Under the pieces are notes generated by a model. It did no database searches. It had not been told where the DNA came from and worked only from the letters and a program-made list of their open reading frames with translations. A stretch of 64,000 bases of DNA from Paenibacillus shirakamiensis (lineage in GTDB: Bacteria > Bacillota > Bacilli > Paenibacillales > Paenibacillaceae): positions 1 through 64,000 of the forward strand of contig NZ_JAGGLD010000008.1 of NCBI RefSeq assembly GCF_017874255.1, read 5' to 3'. Made by a program: the position numbers and the translations under genes. Position 1 is the first letter of the stretch; every line of letters begins with the position of its first letter. This document shows, in pieces, positions 36,208 through 45,445 of the stretch.

Positions 36208-37584
36208 TTACTTTCCTTTTGCTTTTAGAATACGGAAGATCACCTTAGCGTTGTCTGTGTTATCAATTAGTCCAGCGAACTGATCTTTGCCGGGGCCAAA
36301 GGCGTAGACAGGCACATCTTCACCTGTATGTCCGCCGGTAGTCCAGCCAACATTGGTACGAACATTAAAGATGGCTTCAATCGCATTGTCGATGGACGTA
36401 GCATCTTTTTCTTTTTTGGCTGCGGCATCCTTCACGGCTTGAATCTCTTCAGGTGTAAGGGTGAGGTTGATGTACTGCTTTAGCGTTGTTTCTACATCTG
36501 CACCACCAAAAATCTGAGCAGCCATATAGTCTGGTGTACGTTTAGCCGCTTTAATGGAGCTAGCATCGAAGAGATACTTGCCGTTCGAAGCTACGGACAA
36601 TCCACCAGTAGAGTGATCCGCAGTAGCTACAACTAGCGTGTGACCGTCTTTTTTAGCAAAATCGATTGCATTTTTGAACGCTTTCTCGAAATCTTGCATT
36701 TCACTCATCGCACCCACGATGTCATTATCATGACCCGCCCAGTCGATTTGGCTGCCTTCCACCATCAGGAAGAAGCCTTTTTTGTTCGTATTCAGACGGG
36801 AGATGGCGGTATTCGTCATTTCCTCTAAAGAAGGGGCTGTAGGCGCGCGGTCGATCGCTTTGTCGAAACCGCCAGTGGCAAAAAGACCCAGCACTTGTTT
36901 ATTCTTGTCTTTGAGCAATTCATCGCGGTTAGTTACATAGCTGTATCCATCTTTCTTGAACAGATCCACTAAATTCTTATCTTTACGGACAAAATTAGTA
37001 AGCCCTCCGCCCAGTAAGACATCAATTTTATGCTTGCCGTTAATTTTCTCATTGTAGTAATCGTCGGCAATACCATCCATGTTCTTGCGGCTGATATCAT
37101 GAGCTCCGAATGCGGCTGGAGTAGCATGGGTAATCTCGGACGTAGCGACAAGTCCTGTGGATTTGCCTTGTTTTTTAGCTTCTTCTAATACGGTTTCTAC
37201 TTCTTTTTTGTTGTTGTCTACAGCAATAGCCGCGTTATAAGTCTTCACCCCTGCGGACATCGCAGTTGCTGCGGAAGCGGAGTCTGTTACATTCTCATGC
37301 TCATCGTTCGGATAAGTCATTTGATTACCTACCAAATATTTATCGAATTCTGTGCGTTCCATGAGCGGGGTGGCAGGGTTATCTTTTAGATAGCGATAAG
37401 CCGTTGTATAGGAGACACCCATACCATCTCCGATAAGGAAAATGACGTTACGAATCTCGTTGTTATTCTTCTTATTATCGCCTTGGGCTGCTACAAATGG
37501 TATTTCAGTGGACCCAATTCCCGTGACCAGCAAGGCTGCCACGACAGCTGCAGGAATAACTCTTTTCGAAAACATGTTCTTCAT
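36208..37584 (-). CDS. Alkaline phosphatase
   Basis: Exported phosphomonoesterase that frees phosphate from organic esters during phosphate shortage. It has 458 residues. Signal peptide (RVIPAAVVAALLVTGIG) with cleavage near FVAAQG. Metal site Asp in FLIGDGMG, nucleophile Ser in VTDSASAATAMSAG, metal ligands in ADHSTGGL and the C-terminal GGHTGEDVPVYAFGPG. Closest in type to B. subtilis PhoA/PhoB. GGGAGGATATTT precedes the ATG. PhoP control would be expected, but I could not find convincing PhoP direct repeats upstream. Confidence 0.94.
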   Translation of the reverse strand: MKNMFSKRVIPAAVVAALLVTGIGSTEIPFVAAQGDNKKNNNEIRNVIFLIGDGMGVSYTTAYRYLKDNPATPLMERTEFDKYLVGNQMTYPNDEHENVTDSASAATAMSAGVKTYNAAIAVDNNKKEVETVLEEAKKQGKSTGLVATSEITHATPAAFGAHDISRKNMDGIADDYYNEKINGKHKIDVLLGGGLTNFVRKDKNLVDLFKKDGYSYVTNRDELLKDKNKQVLGLFATGGFDKAIDRAPTAPSLEEMTNTAISRLNTNKKGFFLMVEGSQIDWAGHDNDIVGAMSEMQDFEKAFKNAIDFAKKDGHTLVVATADHSTGGLSVASNGKYLFDASSIKAAKRTPDYMAAQIFGGADVETTLKQYINLTLTPEEIQAVKDAAAKKEKDATSIDNAIEAIFNVRTNVGWTTGGHTGEDVPVYAFGPGKDQFAGLIDNTDNAKVIFRILKAKGK

Positions 37585-37700
37585 AAATATCCTCCCTTAT
37601 CTTATCCATTCGAAAGTACCGGTTGTCCGGTTACTCTATTAAGGGTATCTTCCATATATTAGCGGAGGGGGTGGATTATATTATAGAAATGTAAAATAAG

Positions 37701-39266
37701 TCAGTATCCATGAATATAGCTGGACACTCGTCCATGATGAAGGTGTACGGCATTTCGGCCATTTCTTTTAGACAAATATAAAGCCTCATCGGCGTCACGG
37801 AGTAGGAATTCTAGTGGAGTATCAGCTCCATCTCCAGCCGTAGATACGCCAAAGCTTGAGGTTAGCAGCACGGGATGTTGATCAATCATCATAGGCGTAG
37901 CCTCTAACGAAGCTCGAATTTTTTCAGCAATGATTCCAGCTTGGTCCAAGTTCAAATCGGGCAGTGCAACGACAAATTCCTCCCCTCCATATCGAGCTAG
38001 GAAAGAGTCGGAATCAATTACACTTAGGCATACCTGCACAACGTGCTGGAGCGCGCGATCTCCGAGTTCATGCCCGTAGGTATCATTAATCTGTTTGAAA
38101 TGATCCACATCGAATAAAATAATAGATAAAGGATGATAGATTGCATCACAATGCTGCAGTAATTGCTTGCACGTCTGGATGAAGTGGGTTCGATTGTAGA
38201 TTTGAGTCAATTCATCATGATAGGCCAGATAGCGAAGCTGTTCCTCTAAGCGGGTCTGCTGCGTAACATCTACTAACATTAGAAGTCGGCCAGCTTCTTC
38301 ATTATTACGTAGCTTGATGACAGATGAGCGAACTTGTACGTAAGTTGTGGAATTCCATGCGACCTCTTCAGAGCCATCCACTGCATATCTGGCGGGAAAA
38401 GCTTTTCCTGTCAACTGACCCCATACCTCATCTAGCGATTGTCCTATCATCTTAGGGGTCATAGAAGGGATGAACTGAAGAAGGGCTTGATTATAATCGA
38501 TAATACGATTCGATGAATCAAGAACGACCACGCCATCTCGCATGCTTTCAAAAATACGTTCTTTGGCAATCGGTATAATGGTAAGCAGCCTAGTAGTGAT
38601 GAGTGCCCAGATGTAGAGAGCAGACGTCAAACACATCACCATAGGGACAGGATCTATGCCACCGGGGGTTAGACCCATAAGATAGATGAAAGATGCTATC
38701 ATAGGAAGCATTTGTCCGCAAATGAGGGTGGTGAGCTGCAAGCGATAAGCTTTTTTGGTGCTGGTCCATTGTCTAGCTAACAGGATCGTCCCTGCGAGTA
38801 GACAACTGAAGGTGAAGGCTCCATGTACGATGTACCAGGGGCCAATCACTGTATTGGCAATTGGTGTCGCCGTATCGGTTCTTAGATAGATCGATTTGTA
38901 GAAAAGATGATGCCATTCATTAGTAGCCACTAATCCCGTTGTAAGGATTGGAATAATGAATAAAAGTGCAAGCTTCCAGCGAGATAACCTCCAGCCCATA
39001 TAACGAAAGACAAGTAAGAGACCAAGCACAGGGATATAAGGCATACCAATATATTCTATTTTGGTCCAGAACATCATCAGGGTCAGTGAAGAACTAGCCA
39101 AGCCAAATGCCACTGCAAAAATATAGATTGCTGAAGATAGGGTCCATAATATAAAGAGGTGCGACCCCGGGATTTCTTTTCTACGTAACCAAGCATATAT
39201 ACATAAAAAAATACTGAGTACACCAGATGTAGTGACTAGTGTAATATAAGTTGTAATCGAATTCAT
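37701..39266 (-). CDS. Membrane diguanylate cyclase (7TM-PAS-GGDEF)
   Basis: 521 residues. Seven N-terminal membrane helices (about 5-225) form a 7TM sensory region, a PAS-like domain follows (about 235-350, GVVVLDSSNRIIDYN), and a GGDEF domain ends the protein. The active site RYGGEEF is intact, and the substrate motif DHFKQINDTYGHELGDRAL is present, so it should make c-di-GMP from GTP. No RxxD inhibitory site lies before the GGEEF, so product inhibition is probably weak. Ligand unknown. Single gene, minus strand. Confidence 0.9.
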   Translation of the reverse strand: MNSITTYITLVTTSGVLSIFLCIYAWLRRKEIPGSHLFILWTLSSAIYIFAVAFGLASSSLTLMMFWTKIEYIGMPYIPVLGLLLVFRYMGWRLSRWKLALLFIIPILTTGLVATNEWHHLFYKSIYLRTDTATPIANTVIGPWYIVHGAFTFSCLLAGTILLARQWTSTKKAYRLQLTTLICGQMLPMIASFIYLMGLTPGGIDPVPMVMCLTSALYIWALITTRLLTIIPIAKERIFESMRDGVVVLDSSNRIIDYNQALLQFIPSMTPKMIGQSLDEVWGQLTGKAFPARYAVDGSEEVAWNSTTYVQVRSSVIKLRNNEEAGRLLMLVDVTQQTRLEEQLRYLAYHDELTQIYNRTHFIQTCKQLLQHCDAIYHPLSIILFDVDHFKQINDTYGHELGDRALQHVVQVCLSVIDSDSFLARYGGEEFVVALPDLNLDQAGIIAEKIRASLEATPMMIDQHPVLLTSSFGVSTAGDGADTPLEFLLRDADEALYLSKRNGRNAVHLHHGRVSSYIHGY

Positions 39267-39405
39267 GGTTTCTTCCTAACTTTCTAGCTTGTAATTAAAC
39301 GATAGATTCATCTTACCTCAATGCGGAAGAAATGAGTATGTGTTGTAACAAAAAGGGACAAAGAAGAGCATGTCCCCAATTTACGATGAGATGAGGCATT
39401 TGAAT

Positions 39406-39978
39406 ATGGAAATGGCAAAAGAGTGGACAATTCTCGCCATATCAGGGAGTCTTCGTCAACAATCTAGCAATACAGCATTAATGCATGCAATTATGGGTTT
39501 GTCTGAAGATTCAATGCAGTTCAAGGAGTATACAGGTTTGGTTGATTTACCGCATTTTAACCCTGATCTCGATAAAGAGAATGTGGGCCCGAAGGCTGTG
39601 GAGCTATTCAGAAAACAGCTTCGCGAAGCTGATGGGGTACTGATCTGCACACCTGAATATGGGAATGGTGTACCGGGGGTGCTAAAAAATGCGCTTGATT
39701 GGCTTGTATCCTCCGGGGAGCTGGTTGGAAAACCCACCGCAGTAATCAGCGCTTCGCCTAGTCCGATGGGTGGCGACAAAGCTCATGCTTCCTTGCTGCT
39801 TACCCTTCATATGATTCATGCAGAGATCGTTACGGGAAGCACGATGATCATTCCGCATATTACATTGAAGCTTAATGTAGATGAAAGTTCGATTACAAGT
39901 CCAGCATTGAAAGATGAGATTACACAAATGCTTGAGGCCCTAACTTTAGCTATTGAAACGAAAAAGAACAGGGACTAG
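39406..39978 (+). CDS. NAD(P)H-dependent FMN reductase family
   Basis: About 190-residue flavodoxin-like oxidoreductase that reduces FMN, quinones or azo compounds. The FMN phosphate loop is ISGSLRQQSSN near the N-terminus, with CTPEYGNGVPGVLKNALDW as the flavin-binding signature. I prefer ATG 39406 or 39412, shortly before the ILAISGSLR strand; ATG 39370 is in frame but has a poor ribosome site. The next small frame begins at the base after its stop. Confidence 0.85.
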   Translation: MEMAKEWTILAISGSLRQQSSNTALMHAIMGLSEDSMQFKEYTGLVDLPHFNPDLDKENVGPKAVELFRKQLREADGVLICTPEYGNGVPGVLKNALDWLVSSGELVGKPTAVISASPSPMGGDKAHASLLLTLHMIHAEIVTGSTMIIPHITLKLNVDESSITSPALKDEITQMLEALTLAIETKKNRD

Positions 39979-40244
39979 ATGCATGTAGAAAATATGAAGT
40001 ATCTATGCGATAGAGAATATATGCTGGCAGATTGGTATAATAATAAATTTTTGAAAATAAGTACGCTCATATCAGGTGTAACCGTAATGCTAAATAGTAT
40101 TTTCTTGTACTTTTAAACTCTGTAGGACTGTTATTAATGGCTCTAATTACCTTCAGTATCTCTTATTTCTTATCACAAAGGAAAGAGTATGAGGGGGTAA
40201 GATCTAGTGTAGAGGTAGATATCTTAAAGGAAGAGGAAGGCTGA
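39979..40244 (+). pseudogene. Frameshifted small membrane protein
   Basis: The frame starting ATG 39979 (MHVENMKYLCDREYML, then a hydrophobic helix ISTLISGVTVMLNSIFLYF) stops at 40114-40116. The next frame, open from about 40096, continues with a second hydrophobic helix VGLLLMALITFSISYFL and a charged tail ending ILKEEEG at 40242-40244. Joined by one frameshift they would make a two-helix membrane protein of about 88 residues. No family is recognised. The remaining bases to 40363 are empty. Confidence 0.45.
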
Positions 40245-40362
40245 TTCAGATAAGTTAGCTATCTACATTAACAGAAAAGAAGTCTGTTGAAGGAGATGCT
40301 GTGCAGTCTAGTCCAGAATTTCTGTCTCATAAGGGATAGACTATTATAATAGATGCTCAAGT

Positions 40363-40403
40363 ACAAAAAAACGCCTGTGTTCCTTCATAGAGGAAGGCAG
40401 GCG
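40363..40403 (-). terminator. Terminator of FlxA-like gene
   Basis: CGCCTG at 40372 pairs with CAGGCG at 40398-40403, with further pairing inside. On the minus strand it is followed by seven T (the A run at 40364-40370). Confidence 0.82.
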
Positions 40404-40421
40404 GAAGGGCATGTTCTTTTC

Positions 40422-40787
40422 CTAGATTAATTCATCGAATAAATTACCACTTGTTTTGCTGCCGACGGATAAGGACAGAGAACTGGCCGAGATCGCACTG
40501 GATGACTCGGATGCAGATACCGATCCTGAAGTAGCATCAGAGCTACTTACCTCTTCGCTGGAGGATGCACTACTCGACTTGGATTGCTGAGCAATACGGG
40601 TCTCGATTTGCTGGATTTGATTCTGTAATGTCTGAACCCGGGTTGCTTTGGTCTTGGCATCATCTTTACTTTGTTGTTCCTTTACAAGTTCTTGTTGAAG
40701 CTGTTGCTTTTGTTTCTCTAGAGAACTCGTGTCGCTGGTACTGGATGACGATGAGGTCGTGCTTTTGGATACGGAGGAAATGTTCAT
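40422..40787 (-). CDS. FlxA-like Ser-rich coiled-coil protein
   Basis: 121 residues. Ser/Thr-rich N-terminus (MNISSVSKSTTSSSSS), a central coiled coil of about 45 residues (LEKQKQQLQQELVKEQ, then TLQNQIQQIETRIAQQ), then another Ser-rich tail ending NLFDELI. This is the FlxA-like family known by sequence only; no enzymatic motif is visible. I chose ATG 40787 because AAGGTGG lies nine bases upstream; a GTG further out overlaps that site. Confidence 0.72.
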   Translation of the reverse strand: MNISSVSKSTTSSSSSTSDTSSLEKQKQQLQQELVKEQQSKDDAKTKATRVQTLQNQIQQIETRIAQQSKSSSASSSEEVSSSDATSGSVSASESSSAISASSLSLSVGSKTSGNLFDELI

Positions 40788-40948
40788 GTTGGATTCCACC
40801 TTCTATAGTTATGTAGATGAAGAAACGGTACGTTTTTAAGTATAGGGGAAAAGATTGTGACAGTTGTGTACTCAGGCTGAGCGTTTGCTTAATAATTTAG
40901 TTCAGGCTACACGTAAATGTATGATCGAATAAACCTAAAGGTTGATGA

Positions 40949-41821
40949 ATGATGCATTGTGAGACATTCTATTGGTATAGTAAGGACGGAACGAAAATAT
41001 CTGCCTGTTCATGGACAACAGACAAGCAGCCAGTGCGGGCTGTGATCGGTATTGTACATGGTCTAGGTGAACATAGAGGCTGTTACGAACATGTGGCAGC
41101 TTATTTCACTTCTTATGGTTACGCTGTGATGGCCTTTGATCAAAGAGGGCACGGAGAGACCGAAGGCAAAAAGATGTATACACCCAGTTACGAGGAACTG
41201 CTTGAGAATGTAGATATATTGATTAAGGAGATGGATACGCGTTATCCTGATGCACCTGCACTGCTCTATAGTCACAGTATGGGCGGAAATATTACGCTGA
41301 ATTATCTAATTCGGTATCGTCCAAAGGTTATCGGTGCTATCGTAGCCAGTCCATGGTTAAAGTTAATGTGGCGCCCTCCGTCCCTAGCCATGTTGTGGGG
41401 CATAGCTAGGGAGCAACTGCAACCGAATTATCGCTATCCTGGGATGAATCAGCGGGCGACATCAGATCCTGTTATGTTACAGCGTTATACACAAGATCCA
41501 CTTCGATATGGAATGATCACCCCCACTTTATTTAGCTGTGTACATCGGGCAGGACGTATTGCCTTAACTCAGGCACATAAGCTTCGGACACCTATTCTAC
41601 TCATGCATGGGGAAGCTGACCTGATAACGAGTGCCAAAGCCAGTGCGAAGTTTGCAGATCGAGCAGACGCACGCTACTGTACTTTTCATTCATGGGCCGG
41701 ATTTCGTCATGAGCTTCACACGGAAAAAGGGAGAGATCAGGTGATGGCACGGACGGTAGCTTGGATGGAAGAGCAACTGGATCAAAGCTCGAATCAACGG
41801 GATAAGAGATTAGAGCAATAA
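40949..41821 (+). CDS. Alpha/beta hydrolase (lysophospholipase / monoacylglycerol lipase type)
   Basis: 290-residue cytoplasmic serine hydrolase of the S33/Hydrolase_4 family. Oxyanion region HGLGEHRGCYEHVA, cap entrance FDQRGHGETEG, nucleophile elbow SHSMGGN (Ser near 110), catalytic Asp in LLMHGEADLITS and His in FRHELHTE. A lipid ester or lysophospholipid substrate is likely, but substrate is not readable from sequence. ATG 40949 or 40952. No signal peptide. Confidence 0.88.
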   Translation: MMHCETFYWYSKDGTKISACSWTTDKQPVRAVIGIVHGLGEHRGCYEHVAAYFTSYGYAVMAFDQRGHGETEGKKMYTPSYEELLENVDILIKEMDTRYPDAPALLYSHSMGGNITLNYLIRYRPKVIGAIVASPWLKLMWRPPSLAMLWGIAREQLQPNYRYPGMNQRATSDPVMLQRYTQDPLRYGMITPTLFSCVHRAGRIALTQAHKLRTPILLMHGEADLITSAKASAKFADRADARYCTFHSWAGFRHELHTEKGRDQVMARTVAWMEEQLDQSSNQRDKRLEQ

Positions 41822-41847
41822 ATTAATAGATCATTAAATCATTAATT

Positions 41848-41887
41848 CAATAAATCAATAAATCAATAAATCAATAAATCAATAAAA
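41848..41887. repeat. 8-bp tandem repeat CAATAAAT
   Basis: Four perfect CAATAAAT units and a partial fifth, with degenerate units in the same phase running back to about 41825. It is the second array with an 8-bp period in the window. It lies between the hydrolase gene and the glucosidase promoter. Confidence 0.9.
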
Positions 41888-42045
41888 ACAGTCATTGTTC
41901 AATATCTATCAAAGTTAGGACTCCATAGGGCAGATGGGGTCTATTTGCATGGCTAAATAATGAAGCGGTTACAAGTTACTGTTCTGGTAATTTCATGCCA
42001 CGCTGGATGGCTTCTCAAAAACTTTTTTAAATCCATAAATAACCC

Positions 42046-42104
42046 GAGACAAACTACTGAAAAAGCGGTAAAATGATTTTGGAATTACAGTGCAATCGAT
42101 TGCA
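42046..42104 (+). promoter_or_regulatory. Glucosidase promoter with LacI-type operator
   Basis: GAGACA (42046-42051), a 17-base spacer and TAAAAT (42069-42074) make a moderate promoter. Just downstream, TGCAATCGATTGCA (42091-42104) is a perfect 14-bp palindrome with the central CG of LacI-family operators. Binding there would block transcription. The regulator gene is not in the window; catabolite control through CcpA is less likely because the spacing differs from a cre site. Confidence 0.68.
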
Positions 42105-42148
42105 CGTTGTCATTATCCATAGATTATTTTCGCTAAGGAGCTACTATA

Positions 42149-43894
42149 ATGAACAAGATTTGGTGGAAAGAAGCTACGGCTTATCAGATATACCCTCGGA
42201 GTTTTATGGATAGTAATGGGGATGGTATTGGAGATCTTCAAGGCGTCATTTCCAAGCTGGATTATTTGCAGGATCTCGGAATTCAGGTCATTTGGATCTG
42301 TCCTATTTTTAAATCCCCTAATGACGACAATGGATACGATATTTCTGATTATCAAGATATTATGGACGAGTTCGGTTCGATGGAAGACTTTGATCTGCTC
42401 ATGACGGAAGTTCATGCCCGCGGAATGAAGCTTATTTTGGATTTAGTTATTAATCATACGTCGGATGAGCATCCATGGTTTATAGAATCTCGTTCATCCA
42501 TAGATCATCCAAAGCGCGACTATTATATTTGGAGCAATCCGAAAGAAATAGAACTTCAGACGGAGCCTAATAACTGGGAAAGTATTTTTGGGGGTTCTGC
42601 TTGGAAATATGATGATGCTACGCAGCAGTACTTCATGCATGTCTTTTCATCCAAACAGCCAGATTTAAACTGGGAAAATCCAAAGGTTCGCCGTGAATTG
42701 TACGATATGGTGAATTGGTGGCTGGATAAAGGGATTGATGGATTCCGTGTCGATGCGATTTCTCATATCAAGAAAATTGCTGGATTCCCTGATATGCCGA
42801 ATCCGCATGGACTTACACACGTTCCTTCATTTGATGGACATATGAACCGTGAGGGGATCCATGACTTTTTGACGGAGCTGAAGCAAGAGACCTTCGACAA
42901 ATACGATATTATGACCGTAGGCGAGGCTAGCGGCGTAAATATTGATCAAGCGGACGCATGGGTGGGCGAGGAGAACGGCAAGTTCAATATGATCTTCCAG
43001 TTCGAACATCTGGCTCTCTGGAACAAGAGTGCAACAGGTGGACTTGATATTGCTACACTACAAGCCACGCTAAGCCGCTGGCAAAAGGGACTGGAAGGCA
43101 GCGGCTGGAATGCGCTCTTCATTGAGAACCACGACCAACCGCGGTCGATCTCTACTTGGGGCAATGACCAGGAACACTGGCGCGCTTCAGCTAAGTCACT
43201 GGCGTCGATGTACTTCCTTATGCAAGGAACGCCGTTCATCTATCAAGGTCAAGAAATTGGTATGACGAACGTACAGTTCGATTCTATTGATGACTACAAT
43301 GATGTAGCCATTAGAAACATGTATCAACTTGAGCTCGCAGCTGGTAAAAGTCACGATGAGGTTATGCAAGTGATTTGGAAAAATGGCCGGGATAACTCCA
43401 GAACACCGATGCAGTGGAATAACACAGCGAATGCAGGGTTCACTACAGGCTCCCCTTGGCTTAAGATGAATCCGAACTATGCAGAGATCAATGTAGAGCA
43501 ACAAAGGCAAGATCCGAATTCAATCTATCATCATTATAAAAAATTAATAGCGCTTCGCGCTTCCAGTCCTGTTCTAGTCTATGGTCAATATGATTTGGTC
43601 CCTCAGCTGGACCCGAATCTATATGTGTACAGCCGTACGCTAGGCACAGAGAAGTTATTGGTCATTTGCAACCTGACCGAGCATGAAGCTTTATTCGACT
43701 GCCCTATTGATTGGGAATACGAATCTACTGAACTGCTCATTCATAACTATGAAGCAGATCCGGCCGAGAGTATCCAGACGCTGGCTTTGAGACCCTTTGA
43801 ATCCAGAGTGTACATGCTAATCCTATCTGCTGTGGAAGAAAGTTCCGAGCTTACTCCTGAAGTGCCCACAGTATCCGAAAAATCTTTGAATTAG
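42149..43894 (+). CDS. GH13 alpha-glucosidase (oligo-1,6-glucosidase type)
   Basis: 581-residue cytoplasmic glycoside hydrolase that releases glucose from short alpha-glucosides such as isomaltose. Family GH13 (beta/alpha)8 barrel motifs are in order: DLVINHTSDEHPWF, GFRVDAISH with the nucleophile Asp, MTVGEASG with the acid/base Glu, and IENHDQPR with the third Asp. The QIYPRSF start and C-terminal beta domain are typical of MalL and related enzymes. Trehalose-6-phosphate hydrolase is the main alternative. AAGGAG precedes ATG 42149. There is no sugar transporter beside it. Confidence 0.92.
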   Translation: MNKIWWKEATAYQIYPRSFMDSNGDGIGDLQGVISKLDYLQDLGIQVIWICPIFKSPNDDNGYDISDYQDIMDEFGSMEDFDLLMTEVHARGMKLILDLVINHTSDEHPWFIESRSSIDHPKRDYYIWSNPKEIELQTEPNNWESIFGGSAWKYDDATQQYFMHVFSSKQPDLNWENPKVRRELYDMVNWWLDKGIDGFRVDAISHIKKIAGFPDMPNPHGLTHVPSFDGHMNREGIHDFLTELKQETFDKYDIMTVGEASGVNIDQADAWVGEENGKFNMIFQFEHLALWNKSATGGLDIATLQATLSRWQKGLEGSGWNALFIENHDQPRSISTWGNDQEHWRASAKSLASMYFLMQGTPFIYQGQEIGMTNVQFDSIDDYNDVAIRNMYQLELAAGKSHDEVMQVIWKNGRDNSRTPMQWNNTANAGFTTGSPWLKMNPNYAEINVEQQRQDPNSIYHHYKKLIALRASSPVLVYGQYDLVPQLDPNLYVYSRTLGTEKLLVICNLTEHEALFDCPIDWEYESTELLIHNYEADPAESIQTLALRPFESRVYMLILSAVEESSELTPEVPTVSEKSLN

Positions 43895-43948
43895 ACAAGA
43901 CAAGTTATCTATAGAGCAGAGTTAAATTAAGATCTAAAACTTCAAAAG

Positions 43949-43991
43949 CAAAGAACCCCTAGCCACATGAATGTTGCCGGGGGTTCTTTGT
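43949..43991 (+). terminator. Glucosidase terminator
   Basis: AAAGAACCCC pairs with GGGGTTCTTT around a roughly 20-base loop; it can fold in both directions. Confidence 0.82.
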
Positions 43992-44059
43992 GCATAAATA
44001 TAGGGTTTTCTTGAGAGATGCACGGGCTGTAAGAGATAAGCTTCCATGTCTCTTAAAGA

Positions 44060-45169
44060 TTATTCGTCGAATTCGTTATATTGCGGGATAGGGATGGGGC
44101 CTGATCGAGTTGCACTTTTCTTGGATTTGGCACCGCTGAATTTGCCTGCGTTTTTTTGGTTACGGCGATCACTGCGCAGTGCTTTGAGTTCGAGATGAGC
44201 AAGTTCCTTCTCCGTCTTAATATAATTGGCATAGCGATGTGCATCGAGTGTCCCGTTCGCAAGCGCCTCTTGGACAGCGCAGCCCTTCTCACCGAGGTGA
44301 CGACAATCTTGAAAGCGACAATGGGACTTAAGTTCCACAATATCTGAAAAGGTAACCTCCCAGCCTTCAGATGCATCCCATAGCTGCAGTTCTCGCATAC
44401 CCGGGGTATCAATCAGCACAGCTCCAGATGGGATCAAAAATAATTCTCGATGCGTGGTGGTGTGTCTACCCCGAGCATCTTGTTCACGAATGCCTTGAAC
44501 CCGGTTCAGATCCTGCCCAGCTAACCAGTTAATGAGCGTTGATTTGCCCACCCCAGATGATCCGGTAACAGCTATCGTCTGTCCAGACATTAGATAGGGA
44601 GCAAGTGCTTCTTTGCCCAGATTTTCCTGAGCGCTAACGATATGGACAGGGACTCCGGGTGCGATCGCTTCAACTTCATCACGGAACCGTTCGGGATCTT
44701 CACATAGATCTGCTTTGGTAAGCAGAACGACAGGAGAGGCCCCACTTTCCCAGACAGCAATCAGGAATCGTTCGATTTTACGTAGATTGAAGTCTTGATT
44801 CAGTGCACTCGTAATGAACAGCCAGTTCACATTGGCTGCGATGATCTGTTCATCCACGACATTCCCTGCCTCCTTACGGGACATGGCTGAAAAGCGAGGG
44901 AGGACCTTACGAATGACAGCGCTGTTCTCTCCTTGAAGAGGTTCAGCTAGCACCCAATCGCCCACGGCCGGAAAATCACTGCGGCGCTGTGCTTCATACT
45001 CCAGCTTGCCGGATACGCTTGCCGTTCGCTCGCCTTCAGATGTAATTATGCGGTATTGATGAGAGTATTGAGCGGAGACTCTTGCCGGGATTAGAGTAGA
45101 TTCTTGCTGTAACGCTTCATTCCATTGATCGTTCCAGCCATAGGCTGTTAAAGATGGATAGGTTGTCAA
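44060..45169 (-). CDS. rsgA: RsgA-family ribosome-dependent GTPase
   Basis: 369-residue circularly permuted GTPase that acts in 30S subunit maturation. N-terminal OB fold (about 25-95), then motifs in permuted order: G4 LLTKADLC, G1 GSSGVGKSTLI, G3 DTPGMREL, and a C-terminal zinc domain with CRFQDC, H and C. The N-terminal extension before the OB fold and the basic tail suggest a second RsgA-type protein rather than the housekeeping copy. TTG start at 45169 with AAGGGG upstream. It has an attenuator leader (see 45205-45360), implying expression tied to ribosome stalling. Confidence 0.88.
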   Translation of the reverse strand: MTTYPSLTAYGWNDQWNEALQQESTLIPARVSAQYSHQYRIITSEGERTASVSGKLEYEAQRRSDFPAVGDWVLAEPLQGENSAVIRKVLPRFSAMSRKEAGNVVDEQIIAANVNWLFITSALNQDFNLRKIERFLIAVWESGASPVVLLTKADLCEDPERFRDEVEAIAPGVPVHIVSAQENLGKEALAPYLMSGQTIAVTGSSGVGKSTLINWLAGQDLNRVQGIREQDARGRHTTTHRELFLIPSGAVLIDTPGMRELQLWDASEGWEVTFSDIVELKSHCRFQDCRHLGEKGCAVQEALANGTLDAHRYANYIKTEKELAHLELKALRSDRRNQKNAGKFSGAKSKKSATRSGPIPIPQYNEFDE

Positions 45170-45204
45170 TTGGATTACCCCTTATCTTCGTTAAATTTGA
45201 ATAC

Positions 45205-45242
45205 AAAAAAACCACAAGCGACCATATCGGTCTCCTGCGGTT
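45205..45242 (-). promoter_or_regulatory. Attenuator terminator before rsgA
   Basis: On the minus strand AACCGCAGGAGACC pairs with GGTCGCTTGTGGTT (13 of 14 positions pair, counting G-T), followed by seven T: an intrinsic terminator inside the rsgA leader. Its 5' arm contains GAGACCGAT, which is perfectly complementary over nine bases to ATCGGTCTC in the leader-peptide gene upstream. The two pairings exclude each other, so the leader can switch between terminator and antiterminator. Confidence 0.75.
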
Positions 45243-45309
45243 AATCTAACGAAGCTAATACAAAGGGGCTGACTAATGTATATGTCAACTAGCCAATTCG
45301 TAATAGATT

Positions 45310-45360
45310 CTAGAACCGTTGAGACCGATGAGCAACAGAAATCATCATTACAATATCCAT
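45310..45360 (-). CDS. Leader peptide of rsgA attenuator
   Basis: A 16-residue frame (MDIVMMISVAHRSQRF) on the minus strand with a strong AAAGGAGG nine bases before its ATG at 45360. Its Arg-Ser codons CGG TCT lie within the antiterminator strand. If ribosomes stall or translate slowly here, the strand would be masked or freed and the downstream terminator changed. Similar short leaders control ABC-F and other genes that respond to ribosome-targeting antibiotics. Inferred from arrangement only. Confidence 0.62.
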   Translation of the reverse strand: MDIVMMISVAHRSQRF

Positions 45361-45445
45361 ACTCATCAGCCTCCTTTACCTAAGATATCCAAATTATAGA
45401 ATGAGAAAGAAATAAAGTCAATGCTTCGCAAGACGAGTTAGGTGG

